5,329 bases of DNA, taken from contig SEBM01000295.1 of NCBI GenBank assembly GCA_004296145.1, positions 1-5,329 on the forward strand. The letters are read 5' to 3'. Source of the stretch: Flavobacterium sp. (GTDB lineage: Bacteria; Bacteroidota; Bacteroidia; Flavobacteriales; Flavobacteriaceae). The notes beneath the pieces are model-generated. The model was not told where the DNA came from, did not search any database, and worked only from the letters and a program-made list of their open reading frames with translations. Of the stretch, positions 1 to 5,315 are shown piece by piece (positions within the stretch are counted from its first letter, which is position 1; every line of letters starts with the position of its first letter). Both the position numbers and the translations under genes were made by a program.

Positions 1-28
1 TCTTAAAAGATATTAACAACTATTTCTT

Positions 29-36
29 TACATTTG
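29..36 (+). promoter_or_regulatory. Bacteroidetes-type -7 promoter element of lipoprotein copy 1
   Basis: TACATTTG is an exact match to the Bacteroidetes -7 consensus TAnnTTTG and sits 22 bp before the ATG at 59. I see no convincing TTG -33 element at the usual distance, so strength is uncertain. The same element recurs at the same distance before the second lipoprotein (721-728), which supports it being functional rather than a chance match in AT-rich DNA. Confidence 0.55.
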
Positions 37-58
37 GTGCTAAATAAAATCAAAAATA

Positions 59-610
59 ATGAAAACACCAAAAATCCTATTTCTATTTTTACTTCTTGCT
101 TTAAACAGCTGTTCAAGTGACAAGGATGATTCTAATGATTCTGATAATTCTGACACAAAATTTGCAATGACTGCAAAAGTTGATGGAAAATTATGGGAAA
201 TGCAAAATCCGTATGGTTCAGATTATGCTACAAAAACGTTATTTGATATGTATCCTGAAGATTTATATATTCTTTTGCAAGGCAGAAGTTCTGCTTCTTT
301 TGGAGATGAAATCAGACTTTTTATTAAAAGAAGTGATCTAAAAATCGGAACGTACCCTATTACTCCAATGACAATGGACGCTTCAAAAACGCAAGTTGAA
401 ATATCATACAATAGTAATAAAGCAAAAAGTCAATATCCTATTAATGGCTCATTATCAATAACAGCAATTGATTTAAATGCTAAAAAAGTATCTGGAACAT
501 TTTCATTTAATTGCGTAGAAGATGATGAATTACCAATTAGTGATTCTAATCCTGTTACAACAAAAGTAACTGAAGGCACTTTTAGCTACAGATATGATGT
601 AGAAAAATAA
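59..610 (+). CDS. Small surface-type lipoprotein, DUF6252-like, tandem copy 1
   Basis: The 183-residue product has a lipoprotein signal peptide: Lys2 and Lys5, a hydrophobic stretch at residues 6-15, and a lipobox Leu-Asn-Ser-Cys with Cys18 as the lipidated residue. Right after it comes Ser-Ser-Asp-Lys-Asp-Asp and a low-complexity Asp/Ser/Asn linker to about residue 33; acidic residues just after the Cys are the known lipoprotein export signal of Bacteroidetes, so an outer-membrane, outward-facing location is inferred. The body (34-183) starts with KFAMTAKVDGKLWE and looks beta-rich, with a GTYPI turn near 97-101, SGTFSF near 145-150 and a closing EGTFSYRYD. This pattern resembles the small Bacteroidetes DUF6252 lipoproteins, assigned from memory of the family only. 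No catalytic motif is visible and the function is unknown. The ATG at 59 gives a complete signal peptide. The gene is monocistronic, with its own promoter element and terminator, and has a paralogue immediately downstream. Confidence 0.85.
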   Translation: MKTPKILFLFLLLALNSCSSDKDDSNDSDNSDTKFAMTAKVDGKLWEMQNPYGSDYATKTLFDMYPEDLYILLQGRSSASFGDEIRLFIKRSDLKIGTYPITPMTMDASKTQVEISYNSNKAKSQYPINGSLSITAIDLNAKKVSGTFSFNCVEDDELPISDSNPVTTKVTEGTFSYRYDVEK

Positions 611-627
611 TTCTCTGTATTTCATAT

Positions 628-660
628 AAAAAAAGCTCCAATTTACGTTGGAGCTTTTTT
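628..660 (+). terminator. Intrinsic terminator after lipoprotein copy 1
   Basis: The arms AAGCTCCAA (633-641) and TTGGAGCTT (648-656) pair perfectly around a 6-base loop (642-647), and the stem can extend through the flanking A and T runs. A T tract follows at 655-660. It lies 18 bp after the stop codon. The stem is the same as that after copy 2, with a different loop. The A run on the left means it could also stop transcription from the other strand. Confidence 0.9.
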
Positions 661-720
661 GTTAATAACAAATCGATATTTTTTACTCTGGACATAACAA
701 AATATTAACCCATATTTTTC

Positions 721-728
721 TACATTTA
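721..728 (+). promoter_or_regulatory. Probable -7 promoter element of lipoprotein copy 2
   Basis: TACATTTA matches TAnnTTTG except at the last base. It lies 22 bp before the ATG at 751, exactly the spacing seen in copy 1. The flanks are also related: ATATTAAC occurs 49 bases before each start codon (10-17 and 702-709). The promoter therefore appears to have been duplicated with the gene. No clear -33 TTG is visible, and the lost final G may make it weaker than copy 1. Confidence 0.45.
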
Positions 729-750
729 CGACTTAACAAATTTTATCCAA

Positions 751-1299
751 ATGAAAATAACAAAAGCCCTTTTAATCTTTTTAGTGCTGGTTTTAAACAG
801 CTGTTCAAGTGATGACAACAACAATAGCGAAACACCAGACGACAACAATCCGACATCAAAATTTGCAATGACTGCAAAAGTTGACGGAGAATTATGGGAA
901 GTGAACAATCCGTTCAATTCAAACTTTGCCACAAAACCATTATTCACCTATTATCCAGCATCTGAGTTTATACAGCTTCAGGGAAGAAAAGGAATTGATG
1001 AAATCGTTATTTACATCAAAAGAACTGATCTTAAAGTGGGTACATATCCAATTTCTGCAGAAACTAATAGTGAACATAAAACACAGATTAATTTCACCTA
1101 TAATACTAAGGAAAACAATCAATATGTAACCGAAGGATCCTTATCTGTAACTGCCGTTGATTTAACCGCTAAAACAGTTAAAGGAACATTTTCTTGCAAA
1201 TGCGTTGAAGATTATTCAAAACCAATCAGTGCTGATAATCCTGTTACCACAACTGTAACAGATGGTACTTTTAATTATAAATATGATGTAGCATATTAA
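751..1299 (+). CDS. Small surface-type lipoprotein, DUF6252-like, tandem copy 2
   Basis: This 182-residue product is a clear paralogue of the gene at 59-610. The signal peptide has the same length and the same lipobox Leu-Asn-Ser-Cys with Cys18. It is followed by Ser-Ser-Asp-Asp-Asn-Asn and an Asn/Asp/Pro-rich linker to about residue 36, again fitting a surface lipoprotein export signal. The body (37-182) shares KFAMTAKVDG, WE, LQGR, IKR-DLK-GTYPI, GSLS-TA-DL-AK, GTFS, CVED, PIS, NPVTT and the closing Y-YDV with copy 1. Differences are a gap of about four residues near residue 82, a one-residue gap near 120 and a Cys-Lys-Cys (149-151) where copy 1 has a single Cys152. The reading frame is intact and both copies look functional. 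The spacing and separate terminator suggest independent transcription. Role unknown; no enzymatic motif seen. The gene is convergent with carB. Confidence 0.85.
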   Translation: MKITKALLIFLVLVLNSCSSDDNNNSETPDDNNPTSKFAMTAKVDGELWEVNNPFNSNFATKPLFTYYPASEFIQLQGRKGIDEIVIYIKRTDLKVGTYPISAETNSEHKTQINFTYNTKENNQYVTEGSLSVTAVDLTAKTVKGTFSCKCVEDYSKPISADNPVTTTVTDGTFNYKYDVAY

Positions 1300-1307
1300 T
1301 TAAATAC

Positions 1308-1339
1308 AAAAAAGCTCCAATTTTCATTGGAGCTTTTTT
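1308..1339. terminator. Bidirectional terminator between lipoprotein copy 2 and carB
   Basis: The left arm AAAAAAGCTCCAA (1308-1320) and the right arm TTGGAGCTTTTTT (1327-1339) are perfect complements around a 6-base loop (1321-1326). Reading rightwards it ends in six T; reading leftwards it also ends in a T run. It sits 8 bp after the lipoprotein stop and 18 bp beyond the carB stop on the other strand, so it can serve both convergent genes. The stem is the same as that of the terminator at 628-660. Confidence 0.9.
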
Positions 1340-1349
1340 ATTATAAAGA

Positions 1350-1370
1350 TTTGAGTTTTATTTACTCAAA
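1350..1370 (-). repeat. Short inverted repeat across the carB stop codon
   Basis: TTTGAGT (1350-1356) and ACTCAAA (1364-1370) are complementary arms around a 7-base loop that contains the carB stop codon (1358-1360). In the carB mRNA this makes a small AT-rich hairpin just before the stronger terminator at 1308-1339. It lacks its own T tract, so it may be a 3'-end stabilising hairpin or simply chance. Confidence 0.4.
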
Positions 1371-4213
1371 TACATTTTTCTTCTAGAATACAACTCGTAG
1401 AATTGATCATCTTTTAAGTCATCAATAAACAAGATACTTTCCCCTGTTGATTTCATTTCCGGTCCTAATGCTTTGTTTACATTATGGAATTTACTGAAAG
1501 AGAAAACCGGTTGTTTGATTGCGTATCCTTTTAATTGTGGATTAAAATCAAAATCAGTTACTTTATTATGTCCTAACATTACTTTTGTAGCATAGTTTAC
1601 ATAAGGCTCTCCGTAAGCTTTTGCAATAAACGGAACCGTTCTTGAAGCTCTAGGGTTTGCTTCGATGATATAAACGGTATCGTCTTTTATCGCAAACTGA
1701 ATATTGATTAAACCAACTGTTTTTAAAGCTCTCGCAATTTTTATTGTATGGTCTTTAATTTGTTGCATTACAAATTCTCCTAAGTTAAAAGGAGGCAAAG
1801 TAGCATTACTATCTCCAGAGTGAACTCCGCAAGGTTCGATATGCTCCATGATTCCGATGATGTAAACATTTCCGTCAGCATCACAAATTGCATCAGCTTC
1901 CGCTTCGATTGCTCCGGCTAAATAGTGATCTAAAAGCAATTTATTTCCTGGAATCGTTTTCAACAAATTAATAACGTGCTCTTCCAATTCTTTTTTGTTG
2001 ATTACAATTTTCATTCCCTGACCTCCTAATACATAAGAAGGACGAATCAAAAGTGGAAAATCTAAAGTATCTGCAAGAGCAGAAGCTTCATCAGCTGTTT
2101 CAGCAATTCCGAATTGTGGGAAAGGAATATGTAATTCTCTCAATAAATCTGAGAAACGACCTCTGTCTTCAGCTAAATCAAGTGCATCAAAACTAGTTCC
2201 GATGATTTTCACTCCGTATTTAGATAATTTTTCAGCCAGTTTTAATGCTGTTTGTCCACCAAGCTGTACAATTACACCTTCTGGTTTTTCATGCTGAATA
2301 ATGTCGTAAATATGCTCCCAGAATACTGGCTCAAAGTATAATTTGTCTGCTGTATCAAAATCTGTAGAAACCGTTTCTGGATTACAGTTGATCATGATGG
2401 TTTCATAACCACATTCTTTTGCAGCCAAAACTCCGTGTACACAAGAATAATCAAACTCAATTCCCTGCCCGATTCTGTTTGGACCTGAACCTAAAACGAT
2501 GATTTTCTTTTTATCTGTTACAATACTTTCGTTATCAACATAACGCTCTCCGTTAGCTTTTTCAATTTCAGCTTCAAAAGTAGAATAGTAATAAGGTGTT
2601 TTTGCTTTAAATTCGGCAGCACAAGTATCTACCAATTTAAACACACGGTTTATATTCATTTTTTCACGCAAAGTATGAACTTCACTTTCAAGACAATTTA
2701 CCATGTGGGCAATTTGTCTGTCTGCAAAACCTTTTTGTTTCGCTTCAAGCAATAATTCTTTTGGTAAATCTGAGATTTTATAATTCGAAATTTCTTTTTC
2801 TAAAGTATAAAGCTCTTCGTATTGCTTTAAGAACCACATATCTATTTTTGTGATTTCATGAATACGGCTCAATGGAATTCCCATTGCGATGGCATCATAA
2901 ATTACAAAAACACGATCCCAACTTGCATTCGTTAGTTTCTCGATAATTTGTTCGTAGTTTTTATATCCTTTTCCGTCAGCACCAAGACCGTTACGTTTTA
3001 TTTCTAAAGATTGCGTTGCTTTGTGTAAAGCTTCCTGGAACGAACGTCCGATTCCCATAACCTCACCAACAGATTTCATCTGAAGTCCAAGAGTTCTGTC
3101 AGCACCTTCAAATTTATCGAAGTTCCAACGTGGAATTTTTACGATTACATAATCTAAGGTTGGTTCAAAAAGAGCAGAAGTAGATTTTGTAATCTGGTTT
3201 TGCAATTCGTCTAAGTTATATCCTAAAGCCAGTTTAGAAGCGATTTTTGCAATCGGGTAACCAGTTGCTTTAGATGCCAAAGCAGAAGAACGAGATACAC
3301 GAGGATTGATTTCGATTGCTACGATATCTTCTTTTTCGTCTGGTGAAACTGCAAATTGTACATTACAACCTCCTGCAAAATTTCCGATACTTCTCATCAT
3401 TAAGATTGCGTAGTCACGTAATTTTTGAAAAGTTGTATCTGATAAAGTCATTGCAGGTGCAACTGTAATCGAATCTCCTGTATGAATTCCCATCGGATCC
3501 ATGTTTTCAATCGAACAAATGATTACTACGTTATCATTTTTATCTCTTAAAAGCTCTAATTCATATTCCTTCCATCCCATTAAAGCTTTATCAATCAAAA
3601 CTTCATGTATTGGAGAAGCTTCTAAACCACGAGTTAAAAGTTCGTCAAAATCTTCTTTTTTGTAAACAATCGCTGCTCCTGTTCCACCAAGTGTAAAAGA
3701 TGGACGGATTACTAACGGGAAACCAAATTCCTGAGCGATTTCTTTTCCTTCTAAATATGAAGTAGCTGTTTTTGCCGGTGCAGTTGGAACATTAATTCTT
3801 TCTAAAAGCTGTTTAAACTGCTCTCTATCTTCAGTAATATTAATTGCATTAACGTCAACCCCGATTAATTTTACTCCGAAATCCTGCCAAATTCCTTTTT
3901 CTTCAGCTTCCAAACATAAATTCAAAGCCGTTTGTCCTCCCATTGTTGGCAAAACAGCATCAATTTGTGGATGTTCCTTTAGAATTTCAATAATCGATTT
4001 TGTAGTTAGTGGTTTCAAATAAATATGATCGGCCATACTCGGGTCGGTCATAATTGTCGCTGGATTTGAGTTTATCAAGATAACTTCAATTCCTTCTTCA
4101 CGAATAGAACGTGCAGATTGAGATCCTGCATAATCAAATTCGCAAGCTTGACCAATAACAATAGGTCCTGAACCTATTATTAAAACTGATTTTATTGATG
4201 TGTCTTTAGGCAT
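1358..4213 (-). CDS. carB: Carbamoyl-phosphate synthase large subunit (CarB), short form without MGS domain
   Basis: CarB makes carbamoyl phosphate from bicarbonate, two ATP and ammonia supplied by the glutaminase subunit CarA, feeding arginine and pyrimidine synthesis in the cytoplasm. The 951-residue product shows the internal duplication of the family. The first half has a pre-ATP-grasp fold (GSGPIVIGQ at 14-22, GGQTALN at 92-98) and an ATP-grasp domain (about 128-336; Arg130, RPSFTLGG at 170-177, EINPR at 301-305). A helical oligomerisation domain covers about 404-560 and includes VDTCAAEF (528-535). The second half repeats the plan: GSGPNRIGQG (575-584), GGQTALK (652-658), RPSYVLGG (724-731), EANPR (851-855). 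Enterobacterial CarB has about 1073 residues; here homology stops near GPEMKSTGE (917-925) and a 26-residue tail replaces the C-terminal MGS-like domain that binds UMP, IMP and ornithine. No frame in the 58 bp before the lipoprotein gene encodes it. The ATG at 4213 places the first glycine motif at the usual distance. carA is not adjacent. Confidence 0.97.
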   Translation of the reverse strand: MPKDTSIKSVLIIGSGPIVIGQACEFDYAGSQSARSIREEGIEVILINSNPATIMTDPSMADHIYLKPLTTKSIIEILKEHPQIDAVLPTMGGQTALNLCLEAEEKGIWQDFGVKLIGVDVNAINITEDREQFKQLLERINVPTAPAKTATSYLEGKEIAQEFGFPLVIRPSFTLGGTGAAIVYKKEDFDELLTRGLEASPIHEVLIDKALMGWKEYELELLRDKNDNVVIICSIENMDPMGIHTGDSITVAPAMTLSDTTFQKLRDYAILMMRSIGNFAGGCNVQFAVSPDEKEDIVAIEINPRVSRSSALASKATGYPIAKIASKLALGYNLDELQNQITKSTSALFEPTLDYVIVKIPRWNFDKFEGADRTLGLQMKSVGEVMGIGRSFQEALHKATQSLEIKRNGLGADGKGYKNYEQIIEKLTNASWDRVFVIYDAIAMGIPLSRIHEITKIDMWFLKQYEELYTLEKEISNYKISDLPKELLLEAKQKGFADRQIAHMVNCLESEVHTLREKMNINRVFKLVDTCAAEFKAKTPYYYSTFEAEIEKANGERYVDNESIVTDKKKIIVLGSGPNRIGQGIEFDYSCVHGVLAAKECGYETIMINCNPETVSTDFDTADKLYFEPVFWEHIYDIIQHEKPEGVIVQLGGQTALKLAEKLSKYGVKIIGTSFDALDLAEDRGRFSDLLRELHIPFPQFGIAETADEASALADTLDFPLLIRPSYVLGGQGMKIVINKKELEEHVINLLKTIPGNKLLLDHYLAGAIEAEADAICDADGNVYIIGIMEHIEPCGVHSGDSNATLPPFNLGEFVMQQIKDHTIKIARALKTVGLINIQFAIKDDTVYIIEANPRASRTVPFIAKAYGEPYVNYATKVMLGHNKVTDFDFNPQLKGYAIKQPVFSFSKFHNVNKALGPEMKSTGESILFIDDLKDDQFYELYSRRKMYLSK

Positions 4214-4250
4214 TTTGTATGTATTGTGTAGTTATATAAGTGCTTTAAAA

Positions 4251-4280
4251 ACATTTCTAGTGTGCTATAAACTAGAATGT
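4251..4280 (-). promoter_or_regulatory. Hairpin in the carB leader, possible attenuator or operator
   Basis: Read on the carB strand, ACATTCTAGT (4280-4271) pairs with ACTAGAAATGT (4261-4251) with one bulged base and a 9-base loop, and a run of five T follows at 4251-4247. It lies 37 bp before the carB start and downstream of the rpmH terminator. The layout resembles a weak intrinsic terminator, so it could attenuate carB, act as a backup terminator for rpmH, or be a protein-binding palindrome. I see no leader peptide or recognised riboswitch. The structure is seen directly; the role is inference. Confidence 0.4.
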
Positions 4281-4305
4281 TGAGAAAATTTTTACCGACA
4301 AGGTA

Positions 4306-4338
4306 TAAAAAAAGGCGATACTAAGAAAGTAACGCCTT
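4306..4338 (-). terminator. Intrinsic terminator of rpmH
   Basis: On the minus strand the arm AAGGCGTTACT (4338-4328) faces AGTATCGCCTT (4322-4312) around a 5-base loop (4327-4323), with a single T-T mismatch in the stem. A run of seven T follows the GC part (4313-4307). It begins 20 bp after the rpmH stop and lies upstream of carB, so rpmH and carB are probably separate transcripts unless readthrough occurs. Confidence 0.88.
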
Positions 4339-4342
4339 ATTT

Positions 4343-4358
4343 ATGTTTATAGAAACAT
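4343..4358 (-). repeat. Small inverted repeat at the rpmH stop
   Basis: ATGTTT (4343-4348) and AAACAT (4353-4358) are complementary arms separated by four bases. The repeat overlaps the last base of the rpmH stop codon and precedes the main terminator. It is short and AT-rich, so chance is a fair explanation; it may add stability to the mRNA 3' region. Confidence 0.3.
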
Positions 4359-4519
4359 TATTTTTTGTGTCTAGGCTCGCTAGAAACAGTTAATTTATGT
4401 CTTCCTTTTGCTCTTCTACGCGCTAGAACTTTTCTTCCATTCGCAGAAGCCATTCTGTCCATAAATCCGTGCTTATTTCTTCTTTTTCTTTTCGATGGTT
4501 GAAACGTTCTTTTGCTCAT
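4358..4519 (-). CDS. rpmH: 50S ribosomal protein L34
   Basis: The 53-residue, strongly basic product begins MSKRTFQPSKRKRRNKHGF and continues with DRMASANGRKVLARRRAKGR (21-40), the invariant signature of bacterial L34. It binds 23S rRNA in the large ribosomal subunit. Bacterial L34 is commonly 44-47 residues; this one has a C-terminal extension of several residues (HKLTVSSEPRHKK, 41-53), a length I recall as normal for Bacteroidetes. The ATG at 4519 is the only start that gives the complete N-terminus. A promoter with both -33 and -7 elements lies about 70 bp upstream and a strong terminator follows, so it can stand as a single-gene unit. In many bacteria rpmH sits beside rnpA and dnaA; here its neighbours are carB and a divergent TPR-like gene. 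Confidence 0.97.
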   Translation of the reverse strand: MSKRTFQPSKRKRRNKHGFMDRMASANGRKVLARRRAKGRHKLTVSSEPRHKK

Positions 4520-4558
4520 TGCTTTGTATCTTTAAATGGTATCTATTAACTCTTTCTT

Positions 4559-4585
4559 GGTTTTGGATATCGTTATTCAAAAACC
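4559..4585 (-). other. Possible stem in the rpmH 5' leader
   Basis: On the minus strand GGTTTT (4585-4580) can pair with AAAACC (4564-4559) around a 15-base loop. With transcription expected to begin near 4585, the stem would be at the very 5' end of the rpmH mRNA. The pairing is only six base pairs, so it may be accidental; leader structures regulating ribosomal protein genes are known in bacteria, but no L34 binding motif is recognised here. Confidence 0.2.
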
Positions 4586-4590
4586 GAGTG

Positions 4591-4620
4591 CAAATATACA
4601 AAGACTTTTTTTTCTGGCAA
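4591..4620 (-). promoter_or_regulatory. rpmH: rpmH promoter (TTG, 19-bp spacer, TATATTTG)
   Basis: On the minus strand a TTG (4620-4618) is followed after exactly 19 bases by TATATTTG (4598-4591). This fits the Bacteroidetes primary sigma factor consensus of TTG and TAnnTTTG with a spacer near 19. The expected start of transcription is near 4585, giving a leader of about 65 nt before the rpmH ATG. It is the best promoter in the window, as expected for a ribosomal protein gene. Confidence 0.8.
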
Positions 4621-4654
4621 GTACTTTAATAAAAATATTTTTAATTCATTTTAC

Positions 4655-4662
4655 TATATTTG
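4655..4662 (+). promoter_or_regulatory. -7 promoter element of the TPR-like membrane protein gene
   Basis: TATATTTG is an exact match to TAnnTTTG, followed by CAATC as often seen in Flavobacterium promoters, and lies 22 bp before the ATG at 4685. A TTG is not visible at the usual -33 distance, where the sequence is an AT run. It diverges from the rpmH promoter, the two -7 elements being 56 bp apart, so the upstream regions meet around 4620-4635. Confidence 0.65.
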
Positions 4663-4684
4663 CAATCACAAATTTACAATAATT

Positions 4685-5200
4685 ATGTTTCACAAAAATA
4701 TTAAACTTATTTTGGCCGCACTTCTTGTAGTTGCTGCTGTTTGGCAATTTACAGAGAGTAATATCGGGAATGGAATTTTCCTTATTTTACTTACTGCAAT
4801 TCCAATTTTTCTTTACTTCAAAAATGAATTCATCCTTTTGGCTTTCCTTAAATTAAGAAAACAAGACTTTGAAGGCGCTAAAAAATGGCTTGCCTATATC
4901 AAAAATCCCGAAACTGCATTGGTAAGAAAACAACAAGGATACTTTAATTACCTACACGGAATCATGTTATCTCAAACTAATATCAACCAGGCTGAGAAAC
5001 ATTTCAAAAAAGCTATTGAACTTGGATTGTCTATGGATATGGATTTGGCTGTTGCTAAATTAAACCTTGCAGGAGTTGCAATGTCAAGAAGAAGAAAACT
5101 GGAAGCTACCAATTTACTTAATGAAGCTAAGAAATTAGACAAACAAGGTATGCTGAAAGAGCAAATTACAATGATGAAAGAACAAATGAAGAAAATCTAA
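4685..5200 (+). CDS. Membrane-anchored TPR-like repeat protein of unknown function
   Basis: The 171-residue product has two hydrophobic N-terminal segments, about residues 7-21 and 28-45, separated by a short polar turn (TESNIGNG), which suggests a helical hairpin in the inner membrane. The remainder is charged and helical with TPR-like pairs: residues 52-72 (FLKLRKQDFEGAKKWL), 84-115 (GYFNYLHGIML then AEKHFKKAIELG) and 121-152 (KLNLAGVAM then EATNLLNEAKKL). The spacing of small and aromatic residues fits two to three degenerate tetratricopeptide repeats, usually protein-interaction surfaces. The Lys-rich C-terminus (160-171) suggests a cytoplasmic tail. There is no lipobox or enzymatic motif. 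It has its own -7 element and a terminator, and diverges from rpmH. The partner and role cannot be deduced here; membrane anchoring and TPR character are inference from the residues, and I cannot name a specific family. Confidence 0.85.
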   Translation: MFHKNIKLILAALLVVAAVWQFTESNIGNGIFLILLTAIPIFLYFKNEFILLAFLKLRKQDFEGAKKWLAYIKNPETALVRKQQGYFNYLHGIMLSQTNINQAEKHFKKAIELGLSMDMDLAVAKLNLAGVAMSRRRKLEATNLLNEAKKLDKQGMLKEQITMMKEQMKKI

Positions 5201-5222
5201 AACTTCTTTAATTTCAATATTT

Positions 5223-5257
5223 AAAATCCCAAATTCCAAAAGAGTTTGGGATTTTTT
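5223..5257 (+). terminator. Intrinsic terminator of the TPR-like gene
   Basis: AAAATCCCAAA (5223-5233) and TTTGGGATTTT (5245-5255) are perfectly complementary arms around an 11-base loop, followed by a T tract to 5257. It starts 22 bp after the stop codon at 5200. The A run on the left gives it some ability to act on the opposite strand as well. Confidence 0.88.
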
Positions 5258-5315
5258 AATTTTATATTGTTGAGTTTATATTTTAGTTTTTTCGCAATTA
5301 GCTTCAGTAATGTTT

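Noticed and set aside
223..411. Open frame of 62 codons on the minus strand inside lipoprotein copy 1
   Set aside because: It lies antisense within a well-supported gene, has no promoter or family resemblance, and is what AT-rich coding DNA gives by chance.
662..750. Possible small gene or RNA between the two lipoprotein genes
   Set aside because: The segment is AT-rich, has stops in the frames I checked, and is explained by a promoter region related to that at 10-58.
726..947. Open frame of 73 codons on the minus strand covering the start of lipoprotein copy 2
   Set aside because: It overlaps the signal peptide and promoter of the real gene in antisense, and its composition mirrors the Asp/Asn-rich linker read backwards.
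926..1129. Open frames in 926-1129 (+) and 940-1122 (-) inside lipoprotein copy 2
   Set aside because: Both are fully contained in the lipoprotein coding region in other frames, and copy 1 has no matching frames, so they are not conserved between the paralogues.
1358..1440. Possible frameshift or early stop truncating CarB
   Set aside because: Only 58 bp separate the carB stop from the next gene and they hold a terminator, so there is no remnant of a C-terminal domain. The short form appears genuine.
4214..4357. A tRNA, riboswitch or CRISPR repeat in the rpmH-carB gap
   Set aside because: No cloverleaf, no recognised riboswitch core and no repeated units are visible; only the terminator and one further hairpin can be supported.
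5258..5315. Direct repeat TTTATATT at 5261 and 5276
   Set aside because: Eight-base AT-only repeats are expected by chance in this AT-rich intergenic stretch.
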